Source of the DNA: Sporolactobacillus shoreae
Lineage (GTDB): Bacteria; Bacillota; Bacilli; Bacillales; Sporolactobacillaceae
Length of the DNA stretch: 64,000 nt
Assembly (NCBI RefSeq): GCF_004684935.1
Contig: NZ_SRJD01000004.1
Location: forward strand, 62,001 to 126,000
Reading direction: 5' to 3'
The notes under the pieces were generated by a model. It had not been told where the DNA came from and made no database searches. It saw only the letters and a program-made list of their open reading frames with translations. Made by a program: the position numbers and the translations under genes. Below, in pieces: positions 36,012 to 44,600 of the stretch. Every line of letters starts with the position of its first letter. Within the stretch, counting starts at the first letter, position 1.

Positions 36012-37222
36012 ATCAACTCTGGGGCAGGCGTTGCAGCCGCCACTTTCAGATGGAGCTGCGTTATTGGAATTTGATTGGGAAAAATAGCGGACTCATGTTT
36101 TTTCTATATGCGATGGTCATTATCGGAGGCTTTTATTATAAAAAATGGCTGGACGGGCTTCCTCAGGATTTTCCAGCCGCGTTGCTGCTAAGTGTTATCC
36201 TTGCACTGTTCGTCATGCGTTCACCGATCCGAACGTTTATGCAGCAGGCCGATCTTGTTTTCCTGCTCCCGGCGGAAGCTGAGCTGGAACCTTATTTTAG
36301 AAAAAGCCGGTTTTATAGCTTTTCAATACAAATTGCGGCCGTGATTGTTGTCATGATCGTCTGCGGTCCGCTCTATTTCCACATGAAGGGAAGCAGCGGA
36401 TTATCTTACTTTATCCTGACAGCTACTGCTGTAGCTCTGAAGGGATGGAACATTGACTGTCACTGGAAAGAGATGTTAATTGACTACAGCCAGCCGCTTA
36501 AAATTTTACGGTTTACGCTGACTTTTCTGCTGCTTTATTCCGTTGCAAACCAGTATCCCTTCTATTCAACGGCAGCATGCGCGGCCGTTATACTGATCGC
36601 GTCGGTCTTTCTTTTCCACCGCCAGTCACGTTCAGGACTGCTGAGCTGGAAAAGGATTGTCGAAATGGAAGAAAGGCAAGCGATGCAATTTCTGCGCTTC
36701 GCCAATCTTTTTACGGATGTACCGCGGTTGAAACATCATATTCACGCAAGAAAAATGATCAGCCGTCTTTTTCCGATTCGTTCACTGAGCTCAAAAAATG
36801 TTTATCGGCAGCTTTACATTAAAACATTTATTCGATCGGATGACTATTTCAGCTCATATATTCGGCTGACTCTTATCGGCATGCTTGTCTGCTATTTTAT
36901 GAACATCGGATTTTATACAGTCTTTGTCGTCGCTTCGCTGATCTATCTGACCGGACTTCAGCTGCTTCCGCTGTGGACACACCCGTTTCCGCAGGCTCTG
37001 GCCGGTATGTACCCTATTCCGGAACGTTTGAGGAAGCAGAGCTTCATTCAACTCGTTTTTATTCTGCTCACCGCAGAAACCGTTGTGGTTAGCCTGTCGG
37101 GCGCCGTCCGCTCAGCCGGAGTGGAAGGAATTTTCCTGTTTCTTCTGGCTGGGGGAGCTGTCTCCGTATTGTTTCCATTTTTTTATGTGGCGCACCGGAT
37201 AGCGGGACAGGACAAAGCCTGA
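35999..37222 (+). CDS. ecsB: ABC transporter permease EcsB
   Basis: Membrane subunit of 407 residues with about eight to ten helices, partner of EcsA. GAGGGG lies 7 bases before the ATG, and the start is inside the end of ecsA, so translation is coupled. The third gene of the B. subtilis operon, ecsC, does not follow; a ferritin-like gene converges instead. The transporter's substrate is unresolved in the literature I know; peptides from membrane proteolysis have been proposed. Confidence 0.9.
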   Translation: MDQLNQLWGRRCSRHFQMELRYWNLIGKNSGLMFFLYAMVIIGGFYYKKWLDGLPQDFPAALLLSVILALFVMRSPIRTFMQQADLVFLLPAEAELEPYFRKSRFYSFSIQIAAVIVVMIVCGPLYFHMKGSSGLSYFILTATAVALKGWNIDCHWKEMLIDYSQPLKILRFTLTFLLLYSVANQYPFYSTAACAAVILIASVFLFHRQSRSGLLSWKRIVEMEERQAMQFLRFANLFTDVPRLKHHIHARKMISRLFPIRSLSSKNVYRQLYIKTFIRSDDYFSSYIRLTLIGMLVCYFMNIGFYTVFVVASLIYLTGLQLLPLWTHPFPQALAGMYPIPERLRKQSFIQLVFILLTAETVVVSLSGAVRSAGVEGIFLFLLAGGAVSVLFPFFYVAHRIAGQDKA

Positions 37223-37242
37223 GATTGCCTCATCCCAAACAA

Positions 37243-37282
37243 TGCAAAAAGCCCGGAATGATTCATTCCGGGTTCATATTTT
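37243..37282. terminator. Bidirectional terminator between ecsB and ferritin-like gene
   Basis: CCCGGAATGA and TCATTCCGGG, 10-bp stem; A run on the left and seven T on the right. Confidence 0.85.
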
Positions 37283-37293
37283 TTTCTGCACGG

Positions 37294-37728
37294 TCAGGAA
37301 AAGACAGGATCTTTCAGTGTCCTTGTCAGTTTTTCCAAATGATTCTGTTCATCAGCGATCATATCTTCCAGTTTGACCACAAGTTCAATCATGTCGAGTG
37401 CCTGCGCCTGAGCACGGCGTATCCGGTAATTTTCAAGAGTGTCCGTTTCAGCCTGCCGTGCATTTTCGAGCATTGCTTTGGCATCGGTCACCCGGCTCAC
37501 AGGCGCGGGCGCCGTCACGGGTTCACCGCCGAGACTGGAAATTTTTTCAGAAAGATAAGCCGCATGTCCCAGTTCATCAGGGATTTCGGCTTCAAAAAAG
37601 GGTTTCAGAATCTGATAATTCAGTCCTGAAACGGTCGTCGCATAATAATTGTACTGGATAACCGCTGAATATTCACCAGCCAGATCCTCGTTTAAGCCAT
37701 TAATTAATTCCTCAAGCTTCTTATCCAT
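37294..37728 (-). CDS. Ferritin-like di-iron domain protein
   Basis: Four-helix-bundle protein of 144 residues from ATG 37728 (an ATG three codons earlier abuts the ribosome site). Candidate iron ligands: Glu19 in GEYSAVIQYNYYA, a first EXXH in DELGH (Glu52, His55), a glutamate in AETDTLENYR, and a second EXXH in ADEQNHLEKL. The pattern fits bacterioferritin/Dps-like proteins, with functions from iron storage to oxidative-stress protection. It is monocistronic, converging on ecsB. Confidence 0.8.
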   Translation of the reverse strand: MDKKLEELINGLNEDLAGEYSAVIQYNYYATTVSGLNYQILKPFFEAEIPDELGHAAYLSEKISSLGGEPVTAPAPVSRVTDAKAMLENARQAETDTLENYRIRRAQAQALDMIELVVKLEDMIADEQNHLEKLTRTLKDPVFS

Positions 37729-37986
37729 TCTTCCCATCCTCTCTAAAATCGTTTCACTAACAAAATACCCGCATCACTTTCGACATAAACACGCATCTGT
37801 CCGTTTGACGAGTGGTTCTGTCTTATTGTTTACTCTCCACCCTTGCTGTATCCGTCCGAAGACGGATGAAAAAACCGTTTCCGGTCTATGGAAATGTCCC
37901 GCAGCACTCTGTATAGTAAAAATGTAAAGTTTATTAGAGAAAACTTCATGATTCGTTGTCTAATAGATAAGAAAGGATGAATCGAT

Positions 37987-38796
37987 ATGCCCTTAGGTAA
38001 AATTATAACAGCACTCGCGATTGTTTTGCTGGGTGTGTACTGGTTACTGGACAGTCTGAATATTATTTCCCCGGGAATAATGTCGGCTTTTGTCGCGCTT
38101 TTACCCTATCTCGCTATACTTTTTGGTCTGCTTTTAATCATGTCCCCTCTGTCCAAAGGAAAGAAGCCAGGATTTTTCTGGGGTCTGTTTTTCCTCATCT
38201 ACGGCGGCCTCCTTCTTGCTGATCAGTTTCACGTGCTTACCTTTCATTGGGGTGATTTCTGGAAACTATGGCCGTACATCATCATCTATTTTGGCCTGGA
38301 AATGCTCTTTGGAAAAAGGATGTTCATGACGTTGTCAGGTCATTTCGGTCACGGGAGAGGGGGAAAAAAAAATAATAAACATGCAGCATTCATCTGGAAC
38401 AATGATGAAGAAAAAAAAGACAGCGATCAGAACGAATCCTATACTTTTGTCAATGAATCAACGTACAAGCATGAAAACTGGATGGTTAAGCCGATGAATG
38501 AGCATGTTCGGATCGCGGATTACAACTTTGACTTTACAAAAGCGTTCATCCCCGAAGAAACGATTCCAATCAAATTGTCTGGCTGGGTCGGCAACATCAA
38601 GATTACCGTGCCGGATGATCTGGCTTACCGTGTTGATCTGAAAGCGAAAGTCGGTGACGCCAAAATTGGCATGGAAAAGCATAGCGGGGTTTTGAGAAAC
38701 GTTAGCTCTCAGACGGAAAATTATGACGAAGCCGTGCGCAAACTGGATTTTACTTTCGATTTTCAGGTCATCGATTTAACGATCGATCAGGTATAA
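37987..38796 (+). CDS. liaF: LiaF-like membrane protein
   Basis: Inhibitor subunit of the LiaFSR cell-envelope stress system, 269 residues. Four hydrophobic segments lie in the first 115, then a charged linker (HGRGGKKNNKHAAF) and the C-terminal LiaF-like domain (SGWVGNIKITVPDDLAYRVD). It is encoded 4 bases before the liaS kinase. In B. subtilis LiaF keeps LiaS silent in the absence of cell-wall antibiotics such as bacitracin or daptomycin. liaIH-type target genes are not seen nearby. Confidence 0.88.
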   Translation: MPLGKIITALAIVLLGVYWLLDSLNIISPGIMSAFVALLPYLAILFGLLLIMSPLSKGKKPGFFWGLFFLIYGGLLLADQFHVLTFHWGDFWKLWPYIIIYFGLEMLFGKRMFMTLSGHFGHGRGGKKNNKHAAFIWNNDEEKKDSDQNESYTFVNESTYKHENWMVKPMNEHVRIADYNFDFTKAFIPEETIPIKLSGWVGNIKITVPDDLAYRVDLKAKVGDAKIGMEKHSGVLRNVSSQTENYDEAVRKLDFTFDFQVIDLTIDQV

Positions 38797-38800
38797 GCCC

Positions 38801-39844
38801 ATGCAAAACTATCGGATTAGGACGATCAAAATTCAGGCAACCATAAGCTTTTTTTCCTCGTTGATACTTTTTGCGGCGCTTCAGATCTTCTTTTTCTTTG
38901 TACCGGACGGGCACGCTTTACTGATCAGCGGCATCGCTTTTGTCCTGAGTTTTGCTGCTCATTTCCTCATTGAAACCAATTTTCTGATCAAGGACTATCG
39001 AGTGCTCAGAGATGACCTGGAAAATATTGATCTGTTCGTCAAGACTCTTTCGGCGGGCAAGCTTTCGGCGCGAATGAAAGTGGAAGATTCGGGCACAATC
39101 AACCAAGTCGAGCAATCCTTAAATGAACTTGCCGACAAGATTGATACCCAGGTCAAATCACTTCAGCGCCTAGTTGATGAAAACATTGAAATGAACGTTA
39201 AAATAAAAAATGAGGCTGTAACGGAGGAGAGACAGCGCCTGGCGAGAGATCTTCACGACGCGGTCAGCCAGCAACTGTTCGCACTCTCCATGCTGGCTTC
39301 TGCGGCAGAAAAAACGATTCACACGAATCCTGATTTAGCTGCAGAAAATATCGCCGATGTTTCGGACATTGCGAGGAAGGCGCAGGGTGAGATGCGCGCA
39401 CTGCTCCTCCATCTGCGTCCTGTACGCCTGAATGATGAATCGCTCGATAAAGGGCTGGAACGCCTGATCCAGGAACTGGACGGAAAAACGGTGATTCATT
39501 TTGAAGCATCCATTGATCCGGTTGCGGGATTATCGAAGGGAGTTGAAAATCATTTGTTCCGGCTCAGCCAAGAAGCCCTGTCCAACGCGCTGAGACATTC
39601 TGAAGCGACAAGGGTTGTCCTGTCCCTGCATGAAAAAGATCAGCTCGTTAATTTGACAGTATTTGATAACGGACGCGGCTTTGATCTGAAACAGGAAAAA
39701 ATAGCTTCATATGGTTTAAAGACGATGAAGGAGCGCGCAGAAGAAATCGGCGGGCATTTTCTTCTGACGACACATAAAGGCGAGGGAACATCGGTTAATA
39801 TTCGTGTACCGATTCACAGAGAGGCGGTGGAGCATAATGACTGA
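38801..39844 (+). CDS. liaS: Sensor histidine kinase LiaS
   Basis: NarL-type (HisKA_3) kinase of 347 residues: two helices near 15-60 with a very short extracytoplasmic loop (intramembrane-sensing), HAMP-like linker, phospho-acceptor His152 in RLARDLHDAVSQQLFAL, and HATPase motifs (DNGRGFDL). It is the second gene of liaFSR; its stop overlaps liaR by 8 bases. It responds to interference with the lipid II cycle in relatives. Confidence 0.9.
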   Translation: MQNYRIRTIKIQATISFFSSLILFAALQIFFFFVPDGHALLISGIAFVLSFAAHFLIETNFLIKDYRVLRDDLENIDLFVKTLSAGKLSARMKVEDSGTINQVEQSLNELADKIDTQVKSLQRLVDENIEMNVKIKNEAVTEERQRLARDLHDAVSQQLFALSMLASAAEKTIHTNPDLAAENIADVSDIARKAQGEMRALLLHLRPVRLNDESLDKGLERLIQELDGKTVIHFEASIDPVAGLSKGVENHLFRLSQEALSNALRHSEATRVVLSLHEKDQLVNLTVFDNGRGFDLKQEKIASYGLKTMKERAEEIGGHFLLTTHKGEGTSVNIRVPIHREAVEHND

Positions 39845-40493
39845 AATAAAAGTGATGATTGTTGACGATCACGATATGGTCAGAAAAGGACTAAAAGCAT
39901 ATCTGGCGACAGAAAGTAATATCTCTGTCGTCGGGGAGGCATCCTGCGGAAATGACGCGGTTCGGCTGGACGAAGAGTTTGAGCCGGAGGTCATTCTAAT
40001 GGACCTGATTATGGAAAATGGAAACGGCATCGAGGCGACAAAAAAGATCCTCGAAAAACATCCTTCAAGAAAAATTATTATTCTGACAAGCTATTATGAC
40101 GATCAGCAAGTTTTTCCTGCGATCGAAGCAGGGGCAATGAGCTATTTGCTGAAAACAGCGTCCGCGGATGAGATTATCGAGGCGATTTGCAAGGCGCACA
40201 GCGGGACTACGGTACTTGACGGTAAAGTCGCTAAAAAGCTGGTTTCAGGCATGCATCGGGAAGTTCAGCCTTTTGACCAGCTGACTTCAAGGGAACGGGA
40301 TGTTCTGAAGCTGATTGCCGAAGGGAAAAGCAATGCGGAGATCGCCGGGGAGCTGTTTATTGGGATAAAAACAGTAAAAACGCATGTCAGCAGTATCTTC
40401 AGCAAGCTCGACGTCACCGACCGCACGCAGGCAGCAGTTTATGCCTATCAAAATCATCTTTTCACCGAGGAATCCGATCATCATTCTCATTGA
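39837..40493 (+). CDS. liaR: Response regulator LiaR (NarL family)
   Basis: Regulator of 218 residues from ATG 39837, with GGTGGAG upstream. Receiver phospho-site Asp56 is in VILMDLIMENGNG; LuxR-type helix-turn-helix TSRERDVLKLIAEGKSNAEI is in the C-terminal third. It overlaps the end of liaS, confirming a three-gene operon. Like VraR of staphylococci it should activate cell-wall stress genes. Confidence 0.92.
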   Translation: MTEIKVMIVDDHDMVRKGLKAYLATESNISVVGEASCGNDAVRLDEEFEPEVILMDLIMENGNGIEATKKILEKHPSRKIIILTSYYDDQQVFPAIEAGAMSYLLKTASADEIIEAICKAHSGTTVLDGKVAKKLVSGMHREVQPFDQLTSRERDVLKLIAEGKSNAEIAGELFIGIKTVKTHVSSIFSKLDVTDRTQAAVYAYQNHLFTEESDHHSH

Positions 40494-40544
40494 CAGAATA
40501 TCCTATTCCCCTTAAAATTAAATTAAGATAATTGAATAGTCTCT

Positions 40545-40672
40545 GAAAAGGGGAGTAGCCGAAAGAGAAATGCCGTCATTACGGGAGTGATCCCCGGCTT
40601 TCTCTGGCAGTTTCATACTGCTGGCGAGACCTTTGCCTCGAACGGATGAAAAAAGGCAAAGGTTTTTTTATA
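40545..40672 (+). ncRNA. yybP-ykoY manganese riboswitch with intrinsic terminator
   Basis: Class hallmarks in order: AAAAGGGGAGTAGCC at the 5' end, a CGTCATTACGGGAGTG arm with CCCCGG, GGCAGTTTCATACTGC, and the conserved 3' segment TGGCGAGACCTTTGCC. The last part pairs with AGGCAAAGGT (40654-40663), followed by seven T, to form a terminator. Mn2+ binding is expected to stabilise the aptamer, free the terminator's partner and permit expression of the two TerC-family genes downstream. Confidence 0.9.
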
Positions 40673-40676
40673 CAGA

Positions 40677-40713
40677 CAGCCTTTCCAAACAGACGTTGGA
40701 GGGGCTGTTTTAT
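40677..40713 (+). terminator. Second hairpin after the riboswitch terminator
   Basis: CAGCCTTTCCAA (40677-40688) pairs fully with TTGGAGGGGCTG (40696-40707) if two G-U pairs are allowed, followed by TTTTA. It stands only 7 bases after the first terminator's T run. Confidence 0.6.
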
Positions 40714-40766
40714 ATTGCCGATTAACAGAGAAAATAATTTATTAATGAGATGAGGAGGATGATTCA

Positions 40767-41471
40767 ATGGAACTGATTTCACTTGACTTTTTGACTTCAT
40801 TATTGCTGATTGTCGGCATTGACCTGATTCTGGCGGGAGACAATGCGATTGTTATTGCGCTCGCTGCGGCGCGGCTTCAGGCCCATCAGCGGAAACGCGC
40901 TATTCTTTACGGTACACTTGGCGCGGTCGTCATCCGGGCGCTTGCGACACTTGCCGTTGTCTGGCTTCTGAAAATTCCAGGGCTGCATCTTGTGGGTGGA
41001 TTACTGCTTGTCTGGATTGCTTGCAGTCTGCTGAAAGATCATCAGGAGGACAGGAAAATTGAAGCGAAGGCAAGTCTGGGCGCAGCCATCGGCACCATTG
41101 TCATGGCTGACGCGCTTATGGGGCTGGATAATGTGCTGGCGATCGGAGGAGCGGCATCCGGCAATTACCTGCTCGTCATTCTTGGGCTTTTGATCAGCAT
41201 TCCGCTGGTGATGGGCGGCAGTACCCTTTTTCTGAAATTGGTTGATCGGTATGCGTGGATCACATACGCGGGGTCGGGCATTCTCGCGTTTACTGCGGGT
41301 AAAATGATTTTTTCCGAACATTTTGTAGAGGATGGCATTGCAGGAATTGAATGGATTAAATGGCTGATTATTGCAGTTATTATAATAGGCGTTCTCTTTT
41401 TTGGATGGAAGAAACAGCGCGCCCATAAAAATCAGGGGCAGGCCGGCGCACATCAGAAGAAACCGGTATAA
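40767..41471 (+). CDS. TerC/YjbE family membrane protein, first copy (putative Mn exporter)
   Basis: Integral membrane protein of 234 residues with seven or so helices. TerC-family acidic motifs are present twice: LILAGDNAIVIALAA near 17-31 and ADALMGLDNVLAIGG near 112-126. The YjbE group is commonly under yybP-ykoY riboswitches, and related MeeF/MeeY proteins of B. subtilis export manganese or load it onto exoenzymes. AGGAGG precedes the ATG. A second homologue follows 58 bases later; both should respond to the riboswitch. Confidence 0.88.
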   Translation: MELISLDFLTSLLLIVGIDLILAGDNAIVIALAAARLQAHQRKRAILYGTLGAVVIRALATLAVVWLLKIPGLHLVGGLLLVWIACSLLKDHQEDRKIEAKASLGAAIGTIVMADALMGLDNVLAIGGAASGNYLLVILGLLISIPLVMGGSTLFLKLVDRYAWITYAGSGILAFTAGKMIFSEHFVEDGIAGIEWIKWLIIAVIIIGVLFFGWKKQRAHKNQGQAGAHQKKPV

Positions 41472-41529
41472 AAAAGAGCGAATGGAAATTTTTTCGTAAC
41501 ATACGGGAATCAGGGAGGTTTAAGATTTA

Positions 41530-42234
41530 ATGGAGATATTTACTATGGCATTCTGGTCCGCGTTCCTTGTCATCGTTGGAATCGATCTATTTCTCGCGGG
41601 AGACAACGCGATTGTTATCGCAATGGCCGCTCGCAGGCTGCCGGATCATGAACGCACCAGGGCGATCCTTTATGGGACTTTAGGGGCTGTGCTCATTCGT
41701 GTGCTGTGCACGGTGACGGTTGTGTATTTGCTCATGATTCCCGGCCTGCATTTTGCCGGAGGGCTGGTATTGATCTGGATCGCGTACCGGCTTCTTCTTC
41801 CCGAAGATGAGTCGGATAAGACAAAAAAAGTCAAGGCCGCGATGAGTATCTGGGCAGCCGTAAGGACAATTATTATCGCCGACGCGCTGATGAGCCTCGA
41901 TAACATGCTGGCAGTTGCCGGAGCTGCGCAGAATGATCCACTGCTTGTCATTTTTGGACTTTTGATCAGCGTCCCGCTCCTGATGGGAGGAAGCGCCGTT
42001 ATTATGAAACTGACCGATCGGTTCCCGTGGCTTATTTATCTGGGATCAGCCATTTTAGCGATGACTGCGGGAAAAATGCTTTTTGCCGAACCGACAATTC
42101 TGCATTGGCTCGGCGGTACCGCCCGTTGGGTTGAGTGGCTGGTGGTTCTGGCCATCATTGTGGCCGTCCTGTATTCTGGACGGTTCAACCAGAAAAAACA
42201 TCACAGACCACAGGGACAAAATCAGGCGGTGTAA
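41530..42234 (+). CDS. TerC/YjbE family membrane protein, second copy
   Basis: Tandem paralogue of the preceding gene, also 234 residues, with motifs LFLAGDNAIVIAMAARRL and ADALMSLDNMLAVAG in the same places. CAGGGAGG precedes the start (ATG 41530; ATG 41545 is an alternative). The two copies keep conserved blocks but differ in the loop near residue 100 and the C-terminus, so the duplication is not recent. No terminator separates them, so they are probably one riboswitch-controlled transcript. Confidence 0.88.
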   Translation: MEIFTMAFWSAFLVIVGIDLFLAGDNAIVIAMAARRLPDHERTRAILYGTLGAVLIRVLCTVTVVYLLMIPGLHFAGGLVLIWIAYRLLLPEDESDKTKKVKAAMSIWAAVRTIIIADALMSLDNMLAVAGAAQNDPLLVIFGLLISVPLLMGGSAVIMKLTDRFPWLIYLGSAILAMTAGKMLFAEPTILHWLGGTARWVEWLVVLAIIVAVLYSGRFNQKKHHRPQGQNQAV

Positions 42235-42259
42235 AAGGCGATGCCGGTCCTCGTTTCAT

Positions 42260-43174
42260 TCAGCGAGGCATCGGTTTCAGTTCAGTACTTTGCCGGTTCA
42301 ACTTCTGAAAATAGTCAACGACAAAATGATAGAATTCCGCCGCTATGGGTGAGTGGTACCGGTCATTATTCCAGACCAGGCTGATGGTGCGGAAACAATG
42401 GGGCCTGTTAATTTTTAATGGCACAATGGACGGATCTTTTACGGTGCGAAGCGTCAGCGATGAGAAGAAGGCGACACCGAGGCCTTCACGGACAAGCCCG
42501 CGAATCGAGACTGAATCATCTACTTCAAAAGCAATATCCGGCTGAAATCCGGATAATAGGCAGTATCTGTCTGTTTCTTCACGGAACGCGCCCACGGCCT
42601 TCAGTATAAAGGGTTCATGGGCGACGTCGCGGAGATCCACGCTTGATCTCGCTGCCAGAGGATGTGAACGGGGGACGACAAGGTAAATGTCATCCTCGAG
42701 AAGATTACGCCAGTTAAAGGGATTATCATTTTCCTTATGATAGGGTGTGATACACAGGTCAATTTCTCCTGCGTCCAGCTGATGATTGACGGTACTTCTG
42801 GATATTTGTTTTACCCGAAATCTGACTAAGGGGTGTTCTCTGCGGAAACTGCTGAGCAAATCAGGAATGATTGGGGTGCGCATCACAGCCAGTGAAATGG
42901 AGTCCTCTTTGACTTTTGCTAGATCAGCAATTTCCTGCTGCCCCTCCTGTAAGCTGGACAGAGCGGCTTCCGTTTTTTCCAAGAAAATCTTTCCATACCG
43001 GTTGAGCTTAATCCGGCGCCCCTTCCGGTCAAAAAGAGGCACACCGATCTCACTTTCCAGCCTTCTTATGGTCTGGCTCAGTGAAGGCTGCGCGATTGAC
43101 AGCTCACGCGCAGCCCGTGTCATATGCTGCAGACGCGCCACGGTCTGAAAATATTTCAGCTGAAGCAGTTCCAT
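42260..43174 (-). CDS. LysR family transcriptional regulator
   Basis: Regulator of 304 residues. An N-terminal winged helix-turn-helix (LQHMTRAARELSIAQPSLSQ, then TIRRLESEIGVPLFDR) is followed by a periplasmic-binding-like effector domain. AAGGAGAAGG precedes the ATG. It is divergent from an MFS transporter gene 185 bases away, which is the usual arrangement for a LysR protein and its target. The effector is unknown. Confidence 0.9.
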   Translation of the reverse strand: MELLQLKYFQTVARLQHMTRAARELSIAQPSLSQTIRRLESEIGVPLFDRKGRRIKLNRYGKIFLEKTEAALSSLQEGQQEIADLAKVKEDSISLAVMRTPIIPDLLSSFRREHPLVRFRVKQISRSTVNHQLDAGEIDLCITPYHKENDNPFNWRNLLEDDIYLVVPRSHPLAARSSVDLRDVAHEPFILKAVGAFREETDRYCLLSGFQPDIAFEVDDSVSIRGLVREGLGVAFFSSLTLRTVKDPSIVPLKINRPHCFRTISLVWNNDRYHSPIAAEFYHFVVDYFQKLNRQSTELKPMPR

Positions 43175-43359
43175 AGTTCCTTCTCCTTCTCAATGATAGG
43201 TTGAATCCTATTATTTTATAATAATATATATATTGGTTTAAATAAACAATTACAACTATCATAGTGGTTGATGAAGAATCCGCGCCTTTCTTTCCGGGCG
43301 CTTTTTCTATCGTTTCTCAATGACGGTCTGTTGAAATAAGAAAAGGCAAGGTGTGTTAA

Positions 43360-44577
43360 GTGGCACTCTCTTTATGGAAAAAAAATCTATACGTCTGTTG
43401 GTTTGGATCTTTTGCGACGGCTGCCGGGATGAGCCAGATTATCCCGTTTCTGCCGCTTTATATTGAGCAATTGGGCATCCGGAATACTTCGGACATTGAA
43501 GCATGGTCCGGACTTGTTTTCGGGGCTACCTTTCTTGTCTCCGCACTTGTTTCCCCGCTCTGGGGATCCCTCGCCGACAGATATGGCCGGAAACCGATGC
43601 TGCTCCGTGCAAGTCTGGGCATGTGCCTTGTCGTATTCTGTATGGCTTTTTCTCAGAATGTTTATCAACTTCTCGTTCTGAGAATGATTCAGGGGATTGT
43701 CTCCGGCTATATTCCGGCTTCAATTATTCTCGTCGCGACACAGACCCCGAAAAGCCACTCGGGTTGGGCACTAGGGATGCTGTCTACCGGCGGCATCGCC
43801 GGATCACTGATCGGTCCGCTTGTCGGCGGCTTTCTGTCGGAAATAATCGGTATGAGGCTTGTTTTCGTCAGCACGAGCCTTTCGCTCGGTTTTGCATTTC
43901 TCGCCTCTCTCATTTTTATCAATGAAAAATTTGTCGTAAGCAAAAAGAAAGCACCGTCGTTCCGGCAGGTTTGGACGATGACACCGCATGTCGGCATGTT
44001 TATTGCTATGTTTATCACAACGTTCATGGTACAGCTGGCTAATATGTCCATTCAGCCGATCATCACGGTTTACGTGAAAATTTTGGCGCCACACTCCACG
44101 CAGCTTGCGTTGATTTCAGGTATCGTTGTTGCTTCGGCAGGACTGGCGAGTGTTGTCGCGGCACCGTTTCTTGGAAAGCTGTCGGACAGGATCGGTCCAC
44201 GGCGAATATTGCTTGGCGCGCTGATCTTCACCGGCATTGTGTTTATCCCGCAGGCTTTTGTCTCCGATCCGTGGCAGTTGACGGCTCTGCGCTTTCTTCT
44301 GGGCCTTGCGACTGCGGGTATACTCCCGGCGATCAATACCATCGTAAAAAAAATGGCCCCGGCGGCAATTACCGGAAGGCTCTTCGGATATAATCAGTCC
44401 GCGCAATTCATGGGAACGCTCGGCGGGTCGCTGCTGGGCGGACACATGGCCGCGGTCTTTGGAATCCGTTACGTGTTTTTTTCAACAAGTCTCCTGCTTT
44501 TTGCCAACGCAGGCTGGCTCGTTGTCTCCACCCTTGCGGCAAGACACACTGAGAAAAAACTTGCTGCTTCGGGCTGA
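43360..44577 (+). CDS. MFS transporter, multidrug efflux type
   Basis: Membrane transporter of 405 residues with 12 predicted helices. The motif A-like sequence GSLADRYGRKPMLLR is between helices 2 and 3, a second copy GKLSDRIGPRRILLG lies in the other half, and IPASIILVATQTPKSHSGWA fits the drug:H+ antiporter-1 group (MdtG/Bmr-like). The start is a GTG. Divergent from the LysR gene, which probably controls it. Substrate is not deducible. Confidence 0.85.
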   Translation: MALSLWKKNLYVCWFGSFATAAGMSQIIPFLPLYIEQLGIRNTSDIEAWSGLVFGATFLVSALVSPLWGSLADRYGRKPMLLRASLGMCLVVFCMAFSQNVYQLLVLRMIQGIVSGYIPASIILVATQTPKSHSGWALGMLSTGGIAGSLIGPLVGGFLSEIIGMRLVFVSTSLSLGFAFLASLIFINEKFVVSKKKAPSFRQVWTMTPHVGMFIAMFITTFMVQLANMSIQPIITVYVKILAPHSTQLALISGIVVASAGLASVVAAPFLGKLSDRIGPRRILLGALIFTGIVFIPQAFVSDPWQLTALRFLLGLATAGILPAINTIVKKMAPAAITGRLFGYNQSAQFMGTLGGSLLGGHMAAVFGIRYVFFSTSLLLFANAGWLVVSTLAARHTEKKLAASG

Positions 44578-44600
44578 GTGTGGTGAATTTTTCCAGTGCC

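Noticed and set aside
41530-42234. Recent tandem duplication of the TerC gene
   Set aside because: The two copies differ at many positions and in loop sequences, so the duplication is old or the genes were brought together.
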